Shown: positions 11,505 to 25,540, counted from the first letter of the stretch. The stretch is DNA of 64,000 nucleotides from Zygnema cylindricum (GCA_037447655.1 JBBHKE010000077.1:62001-126000), one strand, 5' to 3'. Notes: generated from the letters alone by a model not told the origin. Program-made: numbers and translations.

Positions 11505-12699
11505 TGAAATTCTATGGGCTCCATTGCCACACAGAATTCGCAAATCAAAAGAAGCTAATCTAGATAGTGCCGACTCCAACTTGATATAAACCCAAATGAT
11601 TGACCCCTTGACAATCAGAACCCCATAACAGCTTCACCCCTGTGAAATAAGACTTTTTGTATGCTCAGTTCCACCACAGAATGCAAAGTTAGAATATGAG
11701 TTTTGGACACATTCACCCACTTTGACTTTCCCCTAGAAATGCAGCCACCCTGGCAGGTAAATAGACTGACCGACTACACCCCTTTGAAGCTTGGACTCCC
11801 CTTAGTCCGAAGCAAAAAGAATCACTGAATTTGCTCCCCTGAGCAGTAAGTTATGGAGGGTCCAAGTTGACCTTTTGTACAGAAGCTCTCTAGGAGAGGG
11901 GGTCCTATCTTCTAATTTTTTTCTAAGTCCTATCTCTCTCACAGACTCTATCTACTGATGTACGGAACCAATCAGAATAGAGTTCCGTACATAAAAGTAC
12001 ATCTGCCGGTGTACTTTACGTAGGGACATTGTACGACATGGCCTAAATGTCGACACATGTCATATCCGGATTCGGTGCCATAATCTCCAGAGATTCCACG
12101 ATCCAACGTAATTTCGCCACACGTCATATGATGTGGCGATGGCCACAAACCGCCAAAATCTTCCTTTGCGATCTCGCCCCTAATCCCGGCCGTCCGATTA
12201 AATTCGGATTTAATCGTAGCCGTAATAAATACATGCGCGGTATTTGTTTCAATTACGAAACAAATGCGCGGTATTGATTTTTGTCCATACCGTAATTTCG
12301 TACATTATATATTACTGGATCTATGTATCCCGTAATCTATTTCAGTTAAATGATTTATCGCACGTATAATCATTTAAATAAATATCAAACTATATGCTAC
12401 GTAATACTACGGCTAGACTTAACGGCTAAGGCTACCGGCTATTTCCTGTCTGCCGGCCGGTAGGTGCAAGGATCAATTCCTGCCGCCGGCACATACCTTT
12501 TAAATAAATAAACCCTAACTAATATAAATTTCCCGTAAACCTCAGGATAGCCTAGGTAGCCATGGCTCTAGCATCCTCTCCAATTTCTCAGTGACTGCGA
12601 CAAGTTTGAGAGTTGGAGAGAGAAGTTAGAGGTAGACTGCCTCGGCTTCTTTATTTCTTTTCAGACCTAGAAAATACTTTAAAACCATTAGTTTCTAAG
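11505..12699 (-). repeat. 5' LTR of copia element C
   Basis: On the minus strand the LTR starts near 12699 (tttctaag on the plus strand, where related LTRs have tttctaca). It ends at 11505 with an ATTTCA terminus. The last 20 bases again hold ATG GAG in position to start Gag. The tRNA-like module is present at 12413-12490. No primer-binding site follows directly, consistent with deletion of the leader. Confidence 0.7.
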
Positions 12700-12705
12700 A
12701 ACTTA

Positions 12706-12866
12706 GCACACAGAAAGTGTTATTTCACAGGGGTGAATCTATATTGGGGTTTTGACTGTCAAGGGGTCAATCATTTGGGTTTATATCAACTTGGAGTCGG
12801 CACTATCTAGATTAGCTTCTTTTGGATCTTCATACTCTGAGGGCCAATGGAGGTCTCAGAGTTTCA
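12706..12866 (+). repeat. Opposed LTR U5 remnant
   Basis: About 150 bases run antiparallel to the U5 end of the neighbouring LTR. They match the complement of 11545-11650 and finish with the terminus CAATGGAGGTCTCAGAGTTTCA-type end at 12866 (ATG GAG retained). This is a second, plus-strand LTR fragment, so the local inverted repeat is explained by two opposed LTR ends. Confidence 0.65.
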
Positions 12867-14177
12867 CCCACTGCATTGTCCATTGCTACTATAGTATAAC
12901 ATCTATATCCGGAAGACTATTTTGGGTTTGCAAATCTTTTAACGCCTAACTCGTAATGTTTCCTGAACGACATCATTGCCGTTTTCCTCTGTGCACATCA
13001 AAGATGAAGTGAAGGTGTACCCTTTAAGATGGAATTCCATTATTCGTTTGGCGAACATAAGACAGATTGTAATTTCATGGAACTATTGATGTTAAAAAAA
13101 TAAGGGTTTCTTAGTTCATGGATTTTTTTGTAACGACCCATTATCTCGTTTAACTCCGGGTGACTAGGTCTCATATGATTAGATTCATACTATGCGGCAA
13201 GTTCATAAGACCATATATTTCCATTGATGTGCTTTTACTTGTGTTTTCGTGGGAAGTCAAAATGCACTTCTTGGTTAGACTAAGTTATTCCCATTGTCGT
13301 ACTTCATTGTCTTTCAAAATTATCATTAATTATGTGATCTCGATGGTGTGCTAAGTGAGTGGGGTGAAATTGTGTGCGTGTATTAAATAACCTTGGAAGC
13401 TCTTTGGGTTGTGAAGCTCCGCGTAACTATTTCTCTTAGGGAAAACCTTGTGTGTTCTAAGCATATTTCTTGTATGGCTACTGTATCATATGTTATTGTT
13501 TCTGTTCAGATCAATTAGGTAGGCATTGAAGAGAAGCCTCTTCCACTGAAATGGGCATATTATGCTAAAAGGTTTTTTCCACATTTACCAAACTAGCTAT
13601 AAAAAGGTATATGACACCATAGATTGAAAAATTGCCCAGAGTACGCGAATTTATTTAATTTATGATTCGTGCTAATCCAATAACGACCCTTTTTGTCGTT
13701 GTGTTTACTATGTGCTTTCAGAATAACGACTCGTTAAATTTAATTTATGATTCGTGCTAATCCAATAACAATCCTTTATGTCGTTGTGTTTACTATATGC
13801 TTTCAAAATAACGACGCGCTATTGGGTTTGGTATGATTTCCCCCAAATCCTAATGTGGTGGTTTTACATAAACGTGGTGAAGCAACTAGAGGGTGGTTAA
13901 GTGCAAACGAGAAACCATTTTTCCTTGTTAGGATTGTCGCCATGGGGGTCTTTCACGTTTACAAAAGGTGTTGAATTATAGTTTAGTTGCAAATGGCTGG
14001 TATACCTAGAATCTCCCACAAGATAGGGCGCACTCTAGATCTGTGCACATACAAGTACGCTTCGAGTACGCGCATTTGGGAAGTGTACCCCAAAACAAGC
14101 GCAAACTGCGCACATTGTATTGAATTACCAGCGATAAGGCACGCCTCGCCGATCTTTGTGTCAAAAGTTACAATACA
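12867..14177. other. Intergenic DNA, no gene recognised
   Basis: The stretch is AT-rich and lacks a supported gene. Its only clear structure is a pair of 85-bp tandem repeats at about 13654-13823, built on tatgattcgtgctaatcc and gtcgttgtgtttacta. The second copy is slightly diverged. Confidence 0.55.
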
Positions 14178-14722
14178 GTACACCGTGAATCGTTATTAGT
14201 GTCAATAACTCTAATTTGGGTTCTTAAAATTTTGATTTTTTTCCCCAAATAGGTTACATGATTTTAATTTTTTCTTGACGTTAATTAAGGCACCTTACAA
14301 AATAGCGTAAATAACGAAAGTACAATAAGATCTAAATAGTGTGGTGTACGGTCGATATCAGACCGGAAATAATGTACCTTTTCGAGTTAAACTTTACAAA
14401 AAATGAATTTAATCAGACGCTTACGCATAGGAACATGCGCTAAAAAAAACGGGATTAGTCTTACACGTAAATTAGTATGGCATGTACGAATATATTAAAT
14501 TCGAGACGGCGTACGATTTCTAGTATTTTGTAGGAATACATTTATAAATGTATATAATCGTACGACGATTATTCCATTTTTGTTGTTCCCAAATTAGCAT
14601 TAACACCGAAATTAGAATACACATTTTTTTTGAAAAAAATCAAATTCTTAAGTTGCTTCAAGTACGGTAAATTTTCTTCAACCCTATTTAAAATTTAACA
14701 ATAATAACGATTCGCAATGTAC
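14178..14722. mobile_element. MITE with GTACACC-type inverted ends
   Basis: The element starts GTACACCGTGAATCGTTATT and ends in AATAACGATTCGCAATGTAC, which pair as imperfect inverted repeats. It has no coding capacity and is about 545 bp long. The target duplication is not clear because the flank (tacagtac) itself is repetitive. Confidence 0.65.
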
Positions 14723-15800
14723 TGTACAGTAGTGTTGGCTATCGAGGACTATTTGTCGATATTCAATATGTATTGAATTTCAAGTACCCGATAATCGATA
14801 TATCACTTCAATATATCGAAAAGGTAAATATCGCAATATATGGCCTATACATCGTATCGCCAATAAATGGAGGCTTAAAAAAAATAAATCACAGGTCTAT
14901 AAAATAACGTGCCTTCGGACAAGGTGACCGTAATATCTTTGCCGAAAAGAAATACGGTTTTCTCCTGAAAGTCAGCAGAGTGAAGTAGACCGCTGAGGTA
15001 CATTGACGCAGTACACTCGTGAAATACACGTATGTAATACGCATGTACGGATTTCTATACAAAATGGTCGGTTTCTAAAATCTTTGACGATTTTAGAGAT
15101 TTGATTGTCAACTTACGTGTAACTACTCAAATCAAAATACGTATGTATAAAATTATTCACGGACTATACGCGATGTAACTGAAACCTCTCTAATACATAA
15201 ATTTTGCTATCATTTTTTTTGAAAAGATTCAAATTCTTTATTTGCATCAAGTACGGTAAATTTTCTTCAAAACTATTTAAACTTTAACACTAATAACGAT
15301 TCGCGGTGTAGTGTATAGTAGTGTTGGGTATCGAGGACCATTTGTCGATGTTCAATATGTATCGAATTTCAGGTACGTGATAATCGATATATCGCTTCGA
15401 TATATCGAAAAGGTAAATTTTACAATATATCGCTGATATATCGTATCGCCAATAAATCGAGGCTTTTAAAAAAAATAAAATCACAGGTCTCCAAAGTCAC
15501 GTGCCTTCGGACAAGGGGACCGTAATATCTTTGCCGAAAAGAAATAAGGTTTTTTCTTGAAAGTCAGCTGAGTGAAGGAGATCGCTGAGGTACATTGACG
15601 CGGTACACTTGTGAAGTACACGTACGTAATACACAAGTACGGATTTCTATACGAAAATGGTCGGTTTCTAATTTTTTAACGATTCTAGATATTTGATCGT
15701 CAACTTATATGTAACTACTCAAATCAGAACATGTATGTATACAATCATTTACAGACTATACGCGATGTAACCGAGGCCTCTTTAATACAGAAATTATGTT
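14620..15800. repeat. 589-bp direct tandem duplication
   Basis: The sequence from about 14620 recurs from about 15209 with a period of 589 bases; for example agtacggtaa is at 14661 and 15250. The unit holds the right end of a MITE followed by the left part of a hAT element, so both were duplicated together. The copies differ at many positions, so the event is not recent. Confidence 0.7.
14730..15207. mobile_element. hAT-family fragment (TAGTGTTG end), first copy
   Basis: The fragment begins TAGTGTTGG and continues with the cgatatatcg-rich sequence that matches, in inverse orientation, the right part of the complete element at 49507-50353. The distal end is missing because the tandem duplication starts again. 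Confidence 0.65.
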
Positions 15801-15820
15801 GTCCATACTATTACAAAGAC
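15319..15820. mobile_element. hAT-family fragment, second copy, cut by copia element B
   Basis: The copy begins TAGTGTTGGG at 15319 and runs parallel to the complement of 49507-50353 up to ttacaaagac at 15820. There the LTR of element B starts. The hAT copy therefore predates the retroelement insertion. Confidence 0.7.
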
Positions 15821-16704
15821 TGTTGAAAAGATGTAATTAATAGTTCACTTCTCTATTTTAGTTATACTTGTAAAAGAGAGAGTGAGGATCAAAGGAACGC
15901 CATGGGTGCCGCCATATTTAAAGAGTGGCAGATTTTGAAGTATATGATATTTTACCAAAATAGCGCCTATGTTTGGATTTGTACATGGGTTTGTGGTTCA
16001 CAATGTAGAAGATAGCCTTATCCACTAAGGCGTTACCAAAACGATACACGTGACATTTTTCAAAGGTATATGAACATTAACGCGGCGGCTAATTATCACC
16101 AAACTAACGAAGATGAACAATTCATGCACGTAAACGAATCTGAACTGTGTAAAACATGTTTTGATCGGACGGTCAACATTGTAGCCGCCACACGGAGTGA
16201 GCTTTTGGTGGCATTTGGATATTGCATCACGGGGTGCCACGTGACGCCTCATTATTTTTCACTGAAAAAGATGGGAGGAGGAACCATGGCTCCCGATTTG
16301 AGAGGTGTCACCTTGTAGACCATGTCGTACAATGGACGTACAATAAGTACATCGCCCATTGTACCTTCTTAAACTATACAGTGTTCCTATTGGACTAGGG
16401 TTTAATAGTAGGTAGTCGTGAGTAGGCAGACCAAGACTTAGTGATATTTAAGTACATCTCTCTAAGAGAGCTTGTATCTATCGAGGTCATCTTTGAACAA
16501 CCATAACTTAGTGTTTAAGGGAGCAAGTTCAGTGTATTTTTTTGCGTTTGACTCAAGGGAGTCTTGTCCTCACAGGGCTGAGGGTGGTAAGAATATTTGT
16601 GTGGGCGGCACTTATTCAGTGGGCAAGTGGAAGGGGCAAATATTATCCTAGAGGCTTTACATAGGCTGCTCATTCTGTGGGTCAATGGAGACCATAAAAT
16701 TTCA
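15821..16704 (+). repeat. 5' LTR of copia element B
   Basis: The LTR begins TGTTGAAAAG and ends AAAATTTCA, directly abutting a primer-binding site. It is shorter (884 bp) and more diverged than the A LTRs. The last 20 bases, ATGGAGACCATAAAATTTCA, open the Gag frame. The five bases before it (aagac) are the candidate target duplication; the other side is not in the window. Confidence 0.75.
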
Positions 16705-16925
16705 GGTTATGGGCCAACCCTCTAGGGTGCCCATATTTGATGGATCAGAATTTTTACATTTGGAAATGATGATGGAGGGAGAACTATTTGAGAAGCATCT
16801 ATAGGGCAAAGTGTCTGGACAAATTTGATGCCCACCTCCACGTGGGTTTGGAGGGACACTTTTTTCTAGCACCTCCGCCACTACAGTAGCTAGAACAGCT
16901 GTCACAATCACCGAGGATGAAGTTA
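16685..16925 (+). pseudogene. Copia element B: first Gag fragment
   Basis: The frame begins at ATG 16685 inside the LTR, crosses the primer site and reads VMGQPSRVPIFDGSEF, related to the Gag N-terminus at 17355. It hits a TAG near 16801 and is lost at 16925, where LTR sequence from another copy begins. The junction looks like a deletion or recombination that fused one Gag start to a second LTR. Confidence 0.75.
16705..16719 (+). promoter_or_regulatory. Primer-binding site, half-tRNA initiator-Met type
   Basis: GGTTATGGGCCAACC follows the LTR without spacer. It matches the complement of the anticodon stem-loop of plant initiator tRNA-Met (GGTTATGGGCCCACC, from general knowledge) at 14 of 15 positions. 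It does not resemble the usual plant copia site for the tRNA 3' end, which begins TGGTATCAGAGC. This implies priming by a cleaved tRNA, as in Drosophila copia. Confidence 0.7.
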
Positions 16926-17374
16926 ACATTTGGTCGTAGGAATTCCGGGGAGCGTACGCACGAGTGAAAGGTTGACACGCGTCCACTCAGCGGCCTTGTC
17001 AAACACAGGTCGTAAAGAAAGGACATCGGCGATAGTACCTTTCTGTACTTTACAATTATGTGATTGGGTCGTACTATACTAGATAGGGGTTATGAGAGGG
17101 AAGTAGGACTTAGCATATTTTTTAGACAGTCACCTCTCCTTTTAAGAATTTTGTATAAATTGGCATCTTTGCAACGTAAAAATTAATAGGTTCGTTGGCC
17201 GTTTTCAGTGATTTTTATTGCTATGGACTCAAGGGAGTCTAGGCTCCACAGAGGTGCACATAGACTATCAAATTGTCCTCTTGGACAGCAGTGGTTGTGG
17301 CTTAAAGTGGGCTAGTTATAAGCGATCTAGAGGCTTCCTGAATTGTATATTCTAATGGAGGACACACAATTGCA
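16926..17374 (+). repeat. Copia LTR 3' part (second LTR of element B locus)
   Basis: The block starts at acatttggtcgtaggaattcc, equivalent to about 2218 of the A1 LTR, so the first half is absent. It ends ACACAATTGCA next to a primer site. The last 20 bases ATGGAGGACACACAATTGCA again open the Gag frame. Confidence 0.8.
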
Positions 17375-18300
17375 GGTAATGGGTCCACCCTCTAGGGTGC
17401 CCACCTTCAATGGATCTGGGTTCATCTATTCGAAAGCCATAATGATGGGGAATTTGTGTGAAAAACGATACTGGGGTATTGTCAGTGGAAAAGTGAAACA
17501 TCCACCTCAGGGAACTCCACCAAGGTTTGGTGGAATAAGGATTGTAGCAACCGGTGCTGCAGCAGAGGAGGCAGATGATGGCGACAACAGTGTGTCCGAA
17601 AAAGGGAAAGAGAAGGAAACCACTCTTACTCTTATTGCTCCAATTAACATGGCACTCGGAGCGGTGACCGTGAAGACCGCGGAGAACGACACCCAAACGT
17701 GGGAAGACATCAACATGGATACCAAAATCTTCATTTTAAGACACTTTACTCACGCACTGGCAACCCCCCACCTTCACATTTACAAGGTTGAGGAGTTATG
17801 GGTGAGTTTGGTGGAAATCTATAGAGCTGGTACTATTCACGAGCTCCAGTTGGCCGAACAAAAGTTAGGGAATTATACTTACATAGGGGGAAAGATGTTA
17901 GAGTATTGTAATGATCTCTCTTGTTTGTATATGGAGATGGAGAGTGCCGGGTGGACAAGTACAATGAAGATGAAAGTTAACTCTCTCATCATGAAGTTAC
18001 ACGACGAGTATGAAAACATAGTGTATCGAGTACTGGAAATGATTGACAGTTCATGGAAGTGGAACATAGTGGTTCGGATGATACTTGTGTAGGAGAACAC
18101 AATTGAGATTAGGAGGGGGGGAAAGAGAGTCCAAACTCTAGCTGCAGGAGGAAACCGATGGGGGAAGGATGCAGAGAAACCATTCAAAGGAGAGAGAGAT
18201 AAGTCTAGAGGACCGAGGACCCCAAAAGGTCTTTGTCATTTTTGCAAAAAGTCGGGACACTTTATAGCGGATTGTGTCCAGCTGTCGGAGCTGAGGCTTT
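17355..18300 (+). pseudogene. Copia element B: gag
   Basis: Gag opens at ATG 17355 in the LTR (MEDTQLQVMGPPSRVP), in frame with the second ATG at 17379 within the primer site. The capsid-like region runs to a TAG at 18090-18092. Beyond it, the nucleocapsid zinc knuckle CX2CX4HX4C (C-H-F-C, H, C) is intact at 18234-18275. Gag would form the virus-like particle and bind RNA. The internal stop makes this copy defective. Confidence 0.85.
17375..17389 (+). promoter_or_regulatory. Primer-binding site, half-tRNA initiator-Met type
   Basis: GGTAATGGGTCCACC lies directly after the LTR and matches the anticodon-arm complement of plant initiator tRNA-Met at 13 of 15 positions. The site is also coding: the embedded ATG and the following codons give M-G-P-P in the Gag frame. 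Confidence 0.65.
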
Positions 18301-18346
18301 AAGAGAACCCTAGAGGGGGTTCTTTTGGTGGGAAGAAGAAGCGATT

Positions 18347-18855
18347 GTGGTCACAAAAGTGAAAGGAGAAAACGAGGATGAGTCCTCTGAGGAGGAGGAT
18401 GGGGAGCTTCATCTTGACGAGAGTCTGGAGGAGAAGGAGAAACATCAGAAACAAAAGTGTGCTCTCGGAGAAATTTGGGAAGCTCCACAAGAAGGACGGA
18501 TCACCGACTCAGGTGCATCCATACATATGTGTCGTGATAAGCACCTCTTTACGAAGCTAAGAAAAATCCCTCTGTAGAGATAGAGAATGGAGATGGGAGA
18601 GTGGTTATAACAGATCTAGTGGGGTCGATAAATCTGAAAGTCTTAATGGATAAAAAGACTTCTAAACTCACCTTCTCAGATGTACTCTACATTTCTCAGT
18701 TGAGTAAAAATCTTGTCTCTACATCTGTGTTAGATGACAAAGAGTTTGATATGTTCACTAGAAAGGGTGTCTTTACATCTAAGTTTGGGGATGAAGACTG
18801 CTTCATGGTAGGTAAGGGTAACCAAGGATTGTTTAGGCTTAACCTTAGTAATGGA
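18347..18855 (+). pseudogene. Copia element B: protease region, interrupted by a solo LTR
   Basis: An acidic linker is followed by the aspartic protease active site D-S-G-A-S at 18506-18517 and the HMCRDKHLF block. A frameshift near 18575 moves the reading to the frame starting at 18601 (VVITDLVGSINLKVLMD, then LYISQLSKNLVSTSVLDDK). The frame runs into the LTR inserted at 18856; the next pol residues resume at 20890. Confidence 0.8.
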
Positions 18856-20889
<2,034 letters not shown>

Positions 20890-22992
20890 ATGGAAAGAAG
20901 AATGCTTGCTATGTTGGTGTTCCAAAGTTGATGATTTGGCATAAGCGTTTGAGGCATGTGCATTTTGATTGGATGAGGGTAATGAAAAAGCTTGGTGTAG
21001 AAGAAGGCATTCGGTTTGGGGATAATGAAATGGTTGATGATTGTAGTGGCTGTGCCCAAGGTAAGGCTCACAAACTCCCTTTTCTCAAAGCCGCCACATA
21101 TAGGGGTGAGAAAGTACTAGATTTGGTCAACACAAAAATCTAGGGACCTGCAAAAATACCTTCGGTTGGAGGGAAGAGGTTTATTTTGACAATAACTGAT
21201 GAATGGTCTAAATACTCTAGAGTCTACTTACCAATAACAAAGTCCAAAACACCAACTTACTTTAAAGAATATAAAGCCTGAGTGAGAAGTTGCATGGAAC
21301 CCCCATTAAGAGAATAAAGAGTGATAATGGAAGGGAATATACCTCTAACTAGTTTGATGAATATCTTAGAGATGATAGAGTTCAGCAGCAAAAAAAATAT
21401 ACCGTATAACTTGAACAAAATAGGGTAGCTGATAGGTTGAACCGAATACTGGAGATAGTGTATGCAGTATGTTGGCCGGCAAAAAAATAGGAAAGAGATT
21501 TTGGGCTGAAACCGTGAAGTGTGCCAACTACATTAAGAATAGAGTCTTAACCTCAGCTGTAAAAGGAATGACACCTTGTGAGAGATGGGTTGGAAGGGAA
21601 CCAAAAGTCTCTCACCTTAAAGTATTCGGTAGCCAAGTTTATAGTCTTGACACAGATAGGAAAAACTAGAAACTAGATGCTAAGGAAAAACCTGGATATT
21701 TTGTAAGATATGATGAGGATCTCAAGGGATATAGAGTCTATGACTTAGCAAATAAAGATATCATTCTGGTCAAACAACTAGTTGTCATGGATGAAGGGAA
21801 GTCATTTTATCCCTTCAAATATACGAAGAAGATAAGAATCAGATTTGAGTCCGAAAGTGAGGAGAACTTGGTCGTTCCCAAAAAGGACATGAGTGAAACA
21901 ATGATTATAGATTCAGGGGAGATCCAAGATACAAGAGATCCATCAGAAACCTCAAATATTCTTATGGACTTCGAGGAGACAGATGAGGAGGAACCGAAAT
22001 CATGTTCCATGGATATTGGAGCGAATGAGACAGTAAGGAGAAATCCAAGACTTCCCTCCATTTCGGCTTCGAAGTTTTAGAGAGGGAGAAGAAGCACCAA
22101 AATGATACAAAAGGAACAAGCCGCTCATAAGGTAACAAAGCTATCTCACCCAGATGAGCCTCAGTCATACTCGAAAGCAGCGAACAATCCGGAGAAAGAC
22201 AGATGGATTAGAGCCATAAATGATGAGATGGCCTCCATCATGGAAGCAAATACTTGGGAACTAGCGGACTGTCCTACATATAGAAAACGGATTGGTTGTA
22301 AATGGGTGTTTAAACTAAAACTGAACCCAGATAATACCATTGAGAGATATAAGGCTCGGTTGCTAGCAAAAAGGTTCACCCAAAAGGAAGAGATTGACTA
22401 CGAGGATACTTTTGCTCCAGTTGTTCGGTTACCATCCGTAAGAATTCTCGTCATTCTGGCACCAACAAAAGGAATGGAAATACACCAAATGGATATTAAG
22501 ATTGTCTTATTTAATGGTGAGTAAGAGGAAGAAATTTTAATGAGGCAACCAGAGGGGTTCGTGAAGGAAGGAGAAGAGACCAAAGTCTACAGGCTCATAA
22601 AGTCCTTTTATGAACTGAAGCAGGCTCCCGACAGTGGAATAAGAAACTAGATGAGTTTCTCACCGGTCTGGGAAATATCTGAATCAACTTTGACCATTCT
22701 ATCTATTTGTTTCAAGATGAGAATGGTGTGATTTTTATTGCAATTTATATGGATGATCTGCTGGTGTTTAGTAAGTCTTTGGAAAAGATCAATAAGTTAA
22801 AGAAAGATCTTAGAAGCAGATTTGATATAAAGGATTTAGGGGAGGCAAGATATATTTTGGCAATCCAAAAGGAGAGAGATAGGGGGAAAAGGATTATCAC
22901 ACTCACTCAAAATGAAGCAATAGGTAATATGCTTGACAAATTGCAGATGGATAAGGCAAACAGTTGTACCACTCCCATAAACTTGAAGAAAT
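20890..22992 (+). pseudogene. Copia element B: integrase and reverse transcriptase
   Basis: The GAG-pre-integrase zinc finger is present (WHKRLRHVHFD, then CSGCAQGKAH, 20930-21075). The integrase core follows with a damaged frame, including a TAG at 21142. The C-terminal block NYIKNRVLTSAVKG is at 21525-21570. The RVT_2 domain follows (RWIRAINDEMAS at 22203; YMDD in place of YVDD near 22747). A deletion in the YGLKQAP block and several stops inactivate it. The region ends at 22992, where a second solo LTR is inserted at the same place where elements A1 and A2 carry their shared frameshift. Confidence 0.85.
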
Positions 22993-23486
22993 TGTTACGT
23001 TCAATTATGAGAATCCGGCGTTCGTCGATTATTCACTAATTTGTGTTCGTGGGATACAAACGCGATTCATTTTTCGCGTCCAATGACATATTTCGATATC
23101 TATGGTGAAGTCGCAATACAATTTGTGTGGTCGACCCTGTGGCAATCCTACAACATTTTGGTTTGTTTACAAAGAGAGAATTGAGGAAGAAAAGGTTTGC
23201 TTGAGGTAGCTCAGGAGCTATAGACTATGGCCGACCTACCTTTGCGTGTACTTGGTCATATTTAGTTAAAAGATTATGCTTTGTATTGATTCTAGGGATA
23301 TTTGTTCTTTGCTTATGTAGAGGGTATTTGGTGGGAGTGTGAGTGTGGGGAAAGCATCACTTTGTATTTGTATTAATGAGGGGAAAAGCCTCTAATGAAA
23401 TAAAAGTTTATTTTGTTGGATATCTTTATTGCCTTTATCTTGTTTACGCTGTGGTGCATTTATTATCTATGTCTTGCTTTCTTTCA
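22993..23486 (+). mobile_element. 0.5-kb solo LTR inserted in element B
   Basis: A 494-bp segment absent from the other copia copies begins TGTTACGTTC and ends TTCTTTCA. It is flanked by GAAAT (22988-22992) and GAAAG (23487-23491), a 4 of 5 target duplication. The sequence aatgaaataaaagttt near 23395 resembles a polyadenylation region. It has no coding capacity. Confidence 0.65.
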
Positions 23487-23984
23487 GAAAGTAAGTGATG
23501 AGAGTTTAGAAGGAGGAGGGATAATCTTAGATGATCAGATGAGTCCAAAGGAGAAAGGGTTTATGAAGTCTATTCCTTATAGACAGGTCGTAAGAAGTTT
23601 GATCTACTTTATGAACTGTACAAGGCAAGACATAGAGGCAGCAGTAGGAGTCCTCGTTAGGAGTCTTAACGATCCTAGAAAAAGAGATTGGGAGGCACCC
23701 AAGAGAGTCATGAGAAATCTGGTAGGAACCAGAGAGTTAGGGTTGCATTTGGGAGGGGAACACACTGATATCACTACTTACAGTGATGCCTATGAGAAGA
23801 TGCACTTCTGGGTTTGTGTTGTATGTGGGGGAAGGTGCTTGCTGTTGGAGCAATAAGCAACAAAAGGTGGTTGCTCACTATACTATGTAGGTTGAGTATA
23901 TGGCCTCTTATTGTGCTGTGAAAAAATTGATGTGGGTGAAGTCCTTGTTGCAAGAACTGGGGTATATGAAGGAGGGAGTGCAAG
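23487..23984 (+). pseudogene. Copia element B: RNase H, truncated
   Basis: The frame resumes with KVSDESLEGGG, runs through IPYRQVVRSLIYFMNCTR and, after further frameshifts, the WSNKQQKVVAHY region. It stops at GGVQ, so about the last 90 codons and the purine tract are deleted and the LTR starts immediately at 23985. Confidence 0.8.
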
Positions 23985-24140
23985 TGTAAAAATTCATGGT
24001 TATTTTAAGTATTTTTTAGATCTAAAATGAAAGGCAGAAAAGAAGCCGAGGTAGTTTGCTTCTAACTCCTCTCTTCAGCTCCCACACTTGTCGCAGTTAT
24101 TGAAAGTTGAAAAGGAAGCTAGAGCCATGGCTGCCTATGC
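23985..24140 (+). repeat. 3' LTR of element B, first part
   Basis: The LTR begins TGTAAAAATTCATGG, close to the start TGTAGAAATTGATGG of the minus-strand elements. It runs through the gccatggctgcctatg block before being interrupted near 24140. Confidence 0.7.
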
Positions 24141-25540
24141 TGTCGTGCATGTGACAAAGGAAATGATTGACATGCAACACAACCAACTGAAAGATAAATG
24201 ATAAAAAAATAAGCGAGAAAGTCATGAACATCTCAGAGAACAAGCGAAAATGAATATGTACAAGCAGCAAGCAATAAATAAACATATCATAAAAATATAA
24301 AGGTGGTGGGAGGAAGCATGAGCTCGGTTTATAATTGCTAAGATGCCGCAGGCCTTGGTCGGTTTATATTCTCACGAAGTTCCATGAATAAAGATATAAC
24401 CAGAATATCAATAACTTTAAACTGAAAAACGGCAAATCACAGAATGAGTTGGCCACCTATAAATAAAGAAAGTCAACCCTGATACACTATCACCAAGCAA
24501 CCACACAAGCAAACCCAAAACGATCCAATCACAATCCAGGGTTCACCAACAACCTGAGATAGAAAGTTGAGCAGCAATCCACTTGATATCAAGAGAGAAG
24601 AAGTGAAGGGAAACCGGTTAGGCCTCGGCGTGAGCCGCGTAGATTAAATTGCAAGGCAGATTACAAAGAAAGGTGAGAGCGAGCTAGGCAGCAGAAATGA
24701 CCAAAAAAATTGTCACTAAACTTATCTTGACAATTTCACAAGAAAATAATAAAAGGTTAAGTTAAATCTTCCAAAAAGAGAGAAAGAAAGAATGAAAGCA
24801 TGAATTCTTGTGCTCTTGAAATTGTGAGCATAGAATTCACCTAAAATTCACAAAGTATAAAGTCTACAGCTGAGCGTCTAACTTACTGTACATACATGCG
24901 TTCTATGTAGTCGTTTGCGCCTAGTTTGGATTCTGGCCAATGGGGGACTAGAATCATATGTCTTGCGTTACAAAATCTACAGCCTTAGGATAAAACCCTT
25001 CCTACACTACATGTGAATGCGTGAGACCTCCAAGGGTCCACGACTTAAAATAGACCAATCGCGTCACCGTGCGCAATTTGAATCTCGTTCGTCCGTTTGT
25101 CTACGTCTTTGGCGGTCGTTGATTCAAATTCGCGCTAGTCACGACATCATGTTAAGTTGACATTTTTGGTTCGCGGAAATTCCGGACGACAACTTCGAAC
25201 TGCTCCCGTCTATTCTGGCGTCAAAAAAATACACGTACAAAACCAAATCTACTCGCGGGTTTCACGGCGTCATCGGAAATTTGTACGGTCGAAAACTCAA
25301 TCTGGTTCGCGGAAATTTCGGCCGGCAAATTAAGTGCGTTAGTGGAATTCCTGCGAGTGTCGACTTCCCGTACGGAATCCACATCGTCCGTGGGTTTCAC
25401 GGCGTCTGACCGGAATTTGTACGGACCTGTCATCACCGAAACATACCCACGTTTAAATTAGTGTGACGTCCCATTCGAAGGACTATTTCCATGCGCTTAA
25501 AAATAATTAATTGCGCCGACGTAATACGGCATGATAATGC
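24141..25540. mobile_element. Unclassified 1.4-kb insertion in the 3' LTR of element B
   Basis: Comparison with the LTR at 9225 shows that about 1.4 kb has been inserted after ctgcctatgc. The insert begins TGTCGTGC and ends near GGCATGAT, a weak inverted pair. ATGC is repeated at both junctions (24137-24140 and 25537-25540). It has no reading frame of note. It could be another solo LTR, but I cannot define its termini with confidence. Confidence 0.45.

Noticed and set aside
11545-12830. Inverted repeat around an LTR that looked like a foldback element
   Set aside because: Both arms are U5 ends of two opposed LTRs (11505-12699 and the remnant 12706-12866), which explains the symmetry.
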